A stretch of DNA of 39,749 bases from Phoronis australis (Eukaryota > Phoronida > Phoronidae). Below, in pieces: positions 34,112 to 39,749 of the stretch (position 1 is its first letter; each line of letters starts with the position of its first letter). The notes beneath the pieces were generated by a model, which made no database searches, was not told where the DNA came from, and was given only the letters and a program-made list of their open reading frames with translations. The DNA is taken from contig NMRA01000710.1 in NCBI GenBank assembly GCA_002633005.1, forward strand, positions 8,800 through 48,548. The letters are read 5' to 3'. Made by a program: the position numbers and the translations under genes.

Positions 34112-34535
34112 TGCCAAGGTACCGTGAACATATACTTTTGTTGGTAGGTTACCGTAAACTTACTTCTGTTGCCAGGGTAAAGTAAACTTACTTTTGTTGC
34201 CAGAGTACCGTAAACTTATTTCTGTTGCCATGTACTGTAAACCTACTTATGCTGCCAGGGTACCGTAAACATACTTACGTTGCCAGGGTAGTGTAAAGTT
34301 ACTTCTGTTGCCAGGGTACCGTAAACTTACTTCTGTTGCAGGGATACAATAAACTTACTTATGTTGCCAGGGTACCGTAAACTAACTTTTGTTGCCAGGG
34401 TACTGTAAACTTACTCCTGTTGCCTGGGTACCGTAAACTTTCTAATGTTGCCAGCGTACTGTAAATTAACTTTTGTTGCAATGGTAGCCTACCGTAAACT
34501 TACTTATGTTCCCAAGGTCCCGTAAACTTACTTGA
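34112..34535. repeat. 28-bp tandem repeat, about 15 copies
   Basis: Units CCAGGGTACCGTAAACTTAC plus TTCTGTTG recur every 28 bp, with some units shortened or diverged. Confidence 0.92.
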
Positions 34536-34736
34536 GTTGAGAGCGTTGTGCGTTCATGAAGTCAACATTACGTGGTCAGTCGTTTTCTGCGTAATTACAG
34601 TAACAGACAGAACTCCAACAAAGTAGCAGAAAGAAAAAAGTCTGTTTCGCTGTCTCATATACAGACAGTTCTATCACGGCATGTCATTAGAATTTTTGGC
34701 TAAAGTTGTAAGTTTTTTTAGAACCATGCCCCTTAT

Positions 34737-35068
34737 AGCAAGGTACATACACCTGTTAACACGATCCATAACCTCTTAGCAAGGCACATACACCTGTTAG
34801 CAAGGCACATACACCTGTCAGCAAGGCACCTACACCTCTTAGCAAGGCACATACACCTCTTAGCAAGGCACATACACCTGTTAGCAAGGCACATAACCTG
34901 CTAGCAAGGCACATACACCTGTTAGCAAGGCACGTACACCTGTTAGCAAGGCACATACACCTGTTAGCAAGGCTTATACACCTGTTAGGTAGGCACACAC
35001 ACCTGTTAGCAAGGCACATGCACCTGTTAGCTAGGCCCATGTCCCTACTAGTAAGCCCCATACACCTG
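34737..35068. repeat. 21-bp tandem repeat, about 15 copies
   Basis: The unit is CACCTGTTAGCAAGGCACAT plus A (21 bp). Its length, divisible by three, keeps a spurious Cys/Asn/Arg-rich frame open on the minus strand. Confidence 0.92.
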
Positions 35069-35409
35069 TGGGTATCTTAAAAAGCATAGTTGGTTCTGCC
35101 GATCATAAGTGATGCGGGCTTTTTACTAATTGTTTGTCAAATCTTGACATTTCATACCGGCGGCTAGAGTTATATCCGAGTTACGCTTTTTGAACTTTGC
35201 TATCCGTTGCACGAAAATGTGCATTCCATTTTTGCCCGTTTAGAATATTCTTGCTGCTGTTTAGTTACACGACAACGTCTTGTAACCATCTTGTAAAACG
35301 TTCGTCAAAATGTCGTTGCGTGATATCTAAAATTTTAGACACTTTGTTTTACGTAGAGGTGTAGGGCTTCGTGCATAATTGCGTATAAAAGCTATGAACG
35401 TTGAAGTAC

Positions 35410-35415
35410 TTTATT
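35410..35415 (-). promoter_or_regulatory. Possible poly(A) signal of the Ly6 gene
   Basis: AATAAA on the minus strand lies about 380 nt after the Ly6 stop codon. It is the first canonical signal I found. Confidence 0.4.
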
Positions 35416-35793
35416 AATTTTCATGAAATTAGAAATAAATGTTGCGATATACATTTTACTGCAAAGTTTACTAATCTGAATAGCACCCACAACATGTAAC
35501 ATCACATACGCTGAATGAGCAGACAACAACATGGATTTCAAAGATTTCTTCAAGGCAAACACATTGCTTATTTGAGCAACACGTTACTATTTCGACTTGA
35601 CCTAATTTGCGCTGGGTTCAATGATAACATTTGTTTTTAACGCTCATTTCAGTCTGAAATAGGTGTCAGTGTGTGCATATCATCCAATAATTAAGTCAGT
35701 TCGCACGGGTCAAGGTTCTTTACATCTAATTATGGATGAAGAAGCAGCACATGATTACATACAAGGTACTACCGGTAGGTGGAGCGAGCAGCT

Positions 35794-35983
35794 CTAGCAC
35801 ATGACTGGATACAAGGTGCTGGCGGGAGGTACAATAGGTTTGTTGCATCCCGACTCGGCGCAACAAAAGTCGCATTGCCCAGCTGTAACAATGTCCGTGA
35901 CACGATACAAAACATTGATACACGGCATCGACTCACATGACTGTACGAAGTACTTACTCCGGCAATCGGACTCAGTAACACAT
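35794..35983 (-). CDS. Ly6 gene terminal exon (second half of the three-finger domain)
   Basis: The acceptor TTTCATTGCAG ends at 35984. The exon is 190 nt, phase 2 in, with stop TAG at 35794-35796. It encodes RCVTESDCRSKYFVQSCESM, then QCDFCCAESGCNKP, containing the final Cys-Cys and Cys-Asn of Ly6 domains, and ends PPASTLYPVMC. Confidence 0.83.
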
Positions 35984-38900
35984 CTGCAATGAAATAAGCA
36001 AAAATACTTTAGCCGGTTTAACACTAAAATTTGACCATGTACGTTGAAAAATAACCCTAGATTGCCAAATTCAACGTGTAGACTCTTCAACCCATAAAAA
36101 AATGTCCCTGCCGCTATTGGAAACGTAAGCCTAGTGTTAGAGACCTAAGGTACGGACAGGCCTAAGGTACAGACCTAAGGTAGGCTACAGACACACCTAA
36201 GGTACGGACAGACCTAAGGTACGGACAGACCTAAGGCACGGACAGACCTAAGGCACGGGCAGACCTACGGTACAGACCTAAGACTAAGAACAGACGTAAG
36301 GTACAAATAGACCTAAGGCACGGACAAACCTCTACAGGTATGGACCTACCAAAGGTACGACTTCCCCAATGTACGGACAGACCTTAGGGTAAGGGCAGAC
36401 CTAAAGTAAGGACCTAGGGTAAGCTATACACACACCTCAGGTAGCCCCATTTGCATCTACCTACCTTTAGGACTATAATGCCAGTAAGTCAATCCCGCTC
36501 ATGAATTTATTATAGTCTTAACAACAATGATCAACAAGTTCGAAATAGTTTAATGAAAAAGGCCCAAAGAGTCGGTCGATTTTATTACGAAAGCGTAGTA
36601 CTACGTGCTATGAAACCATATTCACCTTCGTTACCAACAACTACGTGAAAGAAGATGCTTCGAGTGACACGAAGAACATACATTGTATGAGTTTCATGGT
36701 AAAGCCGATTTTTATTTAACTTTTGCACAACATACCATGTTCCACGTAAACTCACCTTTTTCTAACCATCTGTTTTCCACCAGGCAAGCTTGTAATGGTA
36801 TTCAGACAATATGATTTGTCAGCGTCGCACTCTTTAAGTTTCCCGTCACATAATCCATCTACATCCGGGTCACATGTGTAGCACGAGAATCCTGGAGTGA
36901 AAACTAAAACACTGTATTTGTCTTTAGGAGGGTGCCACGTCTACACTGAATTATTACTTAATAGCCAAGTCTGACATTTTTCTGGCACAATCCTGAAATG
37001 TCAAAATGCAACCTTTATCAGAACCCATCTCAATCCTTCACAAGTTCCCTTGAACTTAGCACTCNGGCACGGACAGACCTAAGGCACGGGCAGACCTACG
37101 GTACAGACCTAAGACTAAAAACAGACGTAAGGTACAAATAGACCTAAGGCACGGACAAACCTCTACAGGTACGGACCTACCAAAGGTACGACTTACCTAA
37201 AGTACGGACAGACCTTAGGGCAAGTACAGACCTAAAGTAAGGACATAGAGTAAGCTATACACACACCTCAGGTAGTCCCATTTGCATCTACCTACCTTTA
37301 GGACTATAATGCCAGTAAGTCATTCCCGCTCATGAATTTATTATAGTCTTAACAACAATGATCAACAAGTTCGAAATAGTTTCATGAAAAAGGCCCAAAG
37401 AGTCGGTCGATTTTATTACGAAAGTGTACATGTACGTGCTATGAAACCATATTCACCTAAGCAACTTCGTTACCAACAACTACGTGAAAGAAGATGCTTC
37501 GAGTGACACGAAGAACATACATTGCATGAGTTTCATGGTAAAGCCGATTTTTATTTAACTTTCGCACAACATACCGTCTTCCACGTAAACTCACCTTTTT
37601 CTAACCATCTGTTTTCCACCAGGCAAGCTTGTAATGGTATTGAGACAATATGATTTGTCAGCGTCGCACTCTTTAAGTTTCCCGTCACATAATCCATCTA
37701 CATCCGGGTCACATGTGTAGCACGAGAATCCTGGAGTGAAAACTAAAACACTGTATTTGTCTTTAGGAGGGTGCCACGTCTACACTGAATTATTACTTAA
37801 TAGCCAAGTCTGACATTTTTCTGGCACAATCCTGAAATGTCAAAATGCAACCTTTATCAGAACCCATCTCAATCCTTCACAAGTTCCCTTGAACTTAGCA
37901 CTCCTCCCGAAAATCTGCAAAGATTGTTGCATCGCTCATTCTGTGGCATTAAGCTCGAATGTTAAGTATTTGAATGGTCACGCACTTTTTTATAATTTGA
38001 ACGTTTACACTGAAATCCAGATTTTGGGTTTGCGATGGCCAAGATGCTATTTTGGATGTGAATGTCACTGTTCATGCCGATTACGGAGTGACAAAACATG
38101 TTTTTACCGTTAGTAGAATGTCATTCTAATTTCTTTAAGATGGCGTGCAGTTATGCCTAGCATTCAAAAAAGGAACTTATTTCCAAAACAATGACCATAT
38201 TCCATTACATCACCAAAACACTCGCTCGGGGCGAAATTAAAACAGGTGTTGGTTTGAAATGAATCAGGAAACTTAAAATCGAAAAAGATCAGCTGACATT
38301 GTTTGGAAAACAATTAATCAGACAAATTCGGACCATTTCACAAACCTCTTTACGCGCATTTTAAGAAACATGGTTCGGAGTGCAGATTAAAAATTGTACA
38401 CATTTAATTGTTATTGAAGTTTGACTACCTTGATATGCCGCTTTCGCGCATCTAAGTCTGCAAGTGATAGTATCAACCAATAACTAGATTTGAGCATATC
38501 TGTCTTCTTGATAGTTATGATTATCACACCTGCACGTAGCACCTTACAGGCGTGTTGCTGGGTAATCTCTATTCAACTCCAACATGTTCCCAGTAACCTT
38601 TCCGCCAATCGTCTGAAAGTTCGCTCATGCAGTCCCATTCATCAAAGAAACACATGTTCAAAATTTCATGAACATATATCAAAGACTTTTAGAGATAGAG
38701 CAACGGACGCCGGACAGTGGACGCCGAACGGACGCCAGATGGATGCCGGACGAGCGCCAGACGGATGCCGGACGATAACGGCATAATGCGTGCACATGGA
38801 AATATGTGAAAGCATAAAAACAGCTCCACTAGTCGGTCAACTATCAAACTGGAATGCCCGCAAAAGCTATACCACGACATGTTAATTAGCTGATACCGGG

Positions 38901-39749
38901 TAACGAGTATTACTACGTAGAGTCGGGATAACCGATGCTGTCTTGCTCACTGATCTGCTGTGATTATTTCGAAGAATGTTGTTGCTTTCCCTTCCCTGCT
39001 ACAGCGTGGGATTCACCAAGTTGCAAGTACTTTAGATTGTGTGATTAAAAGAAAGGTAGAGAGGTTACAAAAAGCATTCAACTACTTAAAAGTAAGCTAT
39101 CCAAATGTCCTCTGCTATCTTGGACAGTTAACCTTTTGTTTATTCCCCGTCTTGTAAGAGAAGCTCACGATATTTTTCTGATGTAATTGTGACAGAATTA
39201 TTGTCTGATGGCTTCTACAACTACCAGGGATATTCAAAAGGAATTTTATACCGCTGTCAGATCCGGGGCTTCAGTTTTATGCGACTCACGAGTTCAAGGG
39301 GTCTAACGTGTAGCTGACTTTTGATTAATAGCGCAGACCAATATTTCAGAAAACCGTGTCATAATCAGTGATTTAGTTGGTACAATTCATGCACTGTTTC
39401 TGGTTTTGGAAGAGGAACCAATCGCTCAGATTTAGAAATTCCATGTGATTAACGAATCAAGAGCCTTCAAGCGAGTGCTTAGAACCAAGTTCTCATTGGT
39501 CAGGTGGGTCACTTTACACAACTGCGGACACCGGGCGGGCAGGTGGAGGTTGGGCAGACATGATGACAATAACACCCACACGTCTATGTCAAACGATGTC
39601 TGGACAAATACACTGATACATCACATGCATAGCTCAAAATCATTTAAGTATTTACACTCACCTCGATTTTTGGATGTCGTGGTAGTCGTTGTTGGCGTTG
39701 TGGTAGTCGTTGGTGGTGTGGTGGTAGTCGTTGTTGGTGTGGTGGTAGT
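35794..39749 (-). CDS. Ly6/uPAR-domain protein with Thr/Pro-rich linker, 3' part
   Basis: Minus-strand exons 39662-39749 (partial, continues past the window), 37595-37730 (or its duplicate 36756-36891) and 35794-35983 join in phase (1 then 2). The product is a Thr/Pro-rich stretch, then a complete Ly6/uPAR three-finger domain beginning GFSCYTC and ending CDFCCAESGCNKP, which has the diagnostic CC...CN close. After it come about 11 residues and a stop. There is no hydrophobic GPI-type tail, so the product looks secreted, unless another 3' exon is used. Thr/Pro linkers of this kind are usually O-glycosylated. The 5' exons and signal peptide lie outside the window. Function is unknown; an extracellular binding role is inferred. 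Confidence 0.8.
36141..36435. repeat. 17-bp tandem repeat (CCTAAGGTACGGACAGA), degenerate
   Basis: About 15 irregular units lie in the intron between the Ly6 exons. The second half is repeated at 37066-37265 as part of the 0.83 kb duplication. Confidence 0.85.
36235..37064. repeat. Tandem 0.83 kb duplication, copy A
   Basis: This matches 37066-37903 with about 23 substitutions by eye (~2.8%) and an 8-bp indel near 36619. It contains the first-half Ly6 exon. It ends one base before an N. Confidence 0.95.
36756..36891 (-). CDS. Ly6 first-half exon, inner copy
   Basis: The acceptor TTTTCACTCCAG ends at 36892 and the donor GTGAGT begins at 36755. The exon is 136 nt, phase 1 in and phase 2 out. 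It encodes GFSCYTCDPDVDGLCDGKLK through KQMVRKR. It differs from the outer copy by a single synonymous Leu codon change. Since the exon length is not a multiple of three, including both copies would shift the frame. Confidence 0.82.
37065..37065. other. Undetermined base (N) at the 0.83 kb duplication junction
   Basis: The N lies exactly between the two copies, as at 26624. Confidence 0.95.
37066..37903. repeat. Tandem 0.83 kb duplication, copy B
   Basis: Second copy of 36235-37064. Unique sequence resumes after 37903. Confidence 0.95.
37595..37730 (-). CDS. Ly6 first-half exon, outer copy
   Basis: Same splice sites and phases as the inner copy; acceptor ends at 37731 and donor GTGAGT begins at 37594. 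It is the copy nearest the Thr/Pro exon. Protein sequence is identical to the inner copy. Confidence 0.78.
37904..39661. other. Intron of the Ly6 gene
   Basis: No exon was recognised. It contains a GGACGCCGGAC-type repeat tail at about 38700-38777 and otherwise unremarkable AT-rich sequence. Confidence 0.55.
38700..38777. repeat. Degenerate ACGGACGCCGGAC repeat
   Basis: Eight or so imperfect units of the form GGACGCCGGAC follow an AGAGATAGAGCA stretch. Such (GGAC)-rich tails often terminate dispersed repeats in marine invertebrate genomes. Confidence 0.6.
39662..39749 (-). CDS. Thr/Pro-rich linker exon of the Ly6 gene, partial
   Basis: On the minus strand this reads TTTTPTTTTTPPTTTTTPTT and then TTTTSKNR before a clean donor GTGAGT at 39661. 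It ends in phase 1, exactly what the Ly6 first-half exon needs (G|GA, Gly). The DNA is itself a ~27/30-bp Thr/Pro-encoding tandem repeat running off the window edge. Confidence 0.72.

Noticed and set aside
34756-35061. 101-codon Cys-rich minus-strand frame (repeated CLANRCM)
   Set aside because: Translation of a 21-bp tandem repeat, with no splice link to the Ly6 exons.

Overview
The window is AT-rich animal genomic DNA. Protein-coding exons are short, bounded by AG/GT splice sites in consistent phases, and separated by introns of 0.24 to several kb that are full of minisatellites and small inverted-repeat elements. Nothing looks prokaryotic. The gene content (EGF modules, a Ly6/uPAR domain, a Thr/Pro-rich mucin-like linker, a metazoan serine beta-lactamase-like protein and an intronless drug/metabolite transporter) suggests a marine invertebrate such as a deuterostome or mollusc. 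I cannot name the species from sequence alone.

Layout. 1-3003: no recognised gene, two small tandem arrays. 3004-7855 (+): the 3' part of a secreted EGF-domain gene, with two EGF exons, two exons of an unrecognised 6-Cys C-terminal region, a stop and a poly(A) signal at 7934; its introns carry five tandem arrays. 10594-11544 (+): a single-exon, ten-TM EamA/SLC35G-like transporter with a poly(A) signal at 11639. 14830-28753 (-): a five-exon serine beta-lactamase-like (peptidase S12-type) gene encoding 605 aa, with signal peptide, all three active-site motifs (SLTK, YTN, HAG) and a hydrophobic C-terminus. Its first exon is present twice because a ~2.24 kb segment is repeated in tandem. 28865-34100: no gene found; one MITE-like element and a possible retroelement primer-binding-site remnant. 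34112-37903: tandem arrays plus the 3' end of a minus-strand Ly6-domain gene; its first-half Ly6 exon also occurs twice, through a ~0.83 kb tandem repeat. 39662-39749 (-): a Thr/Pro-rich exon whose phase joins exactly to the Ly6 exon; the gene continues beyond the window.

The most important caution concerns the two exon duplications. Both have a single undetermined base (N) exactly at the junction (26624 and 37065). Copies differ by about 1.6% and 2.8% by eye. This is what unmerged allelic haplotypes joined by a gap filler look like, so the duplicated exons may be assembly artefacts. All differences inside the real exons are synonymous, which supports the exon calls whichever explanation holds.

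The four genes do not form an obvious pathway. Three of them encode secreted or cell-surface products.
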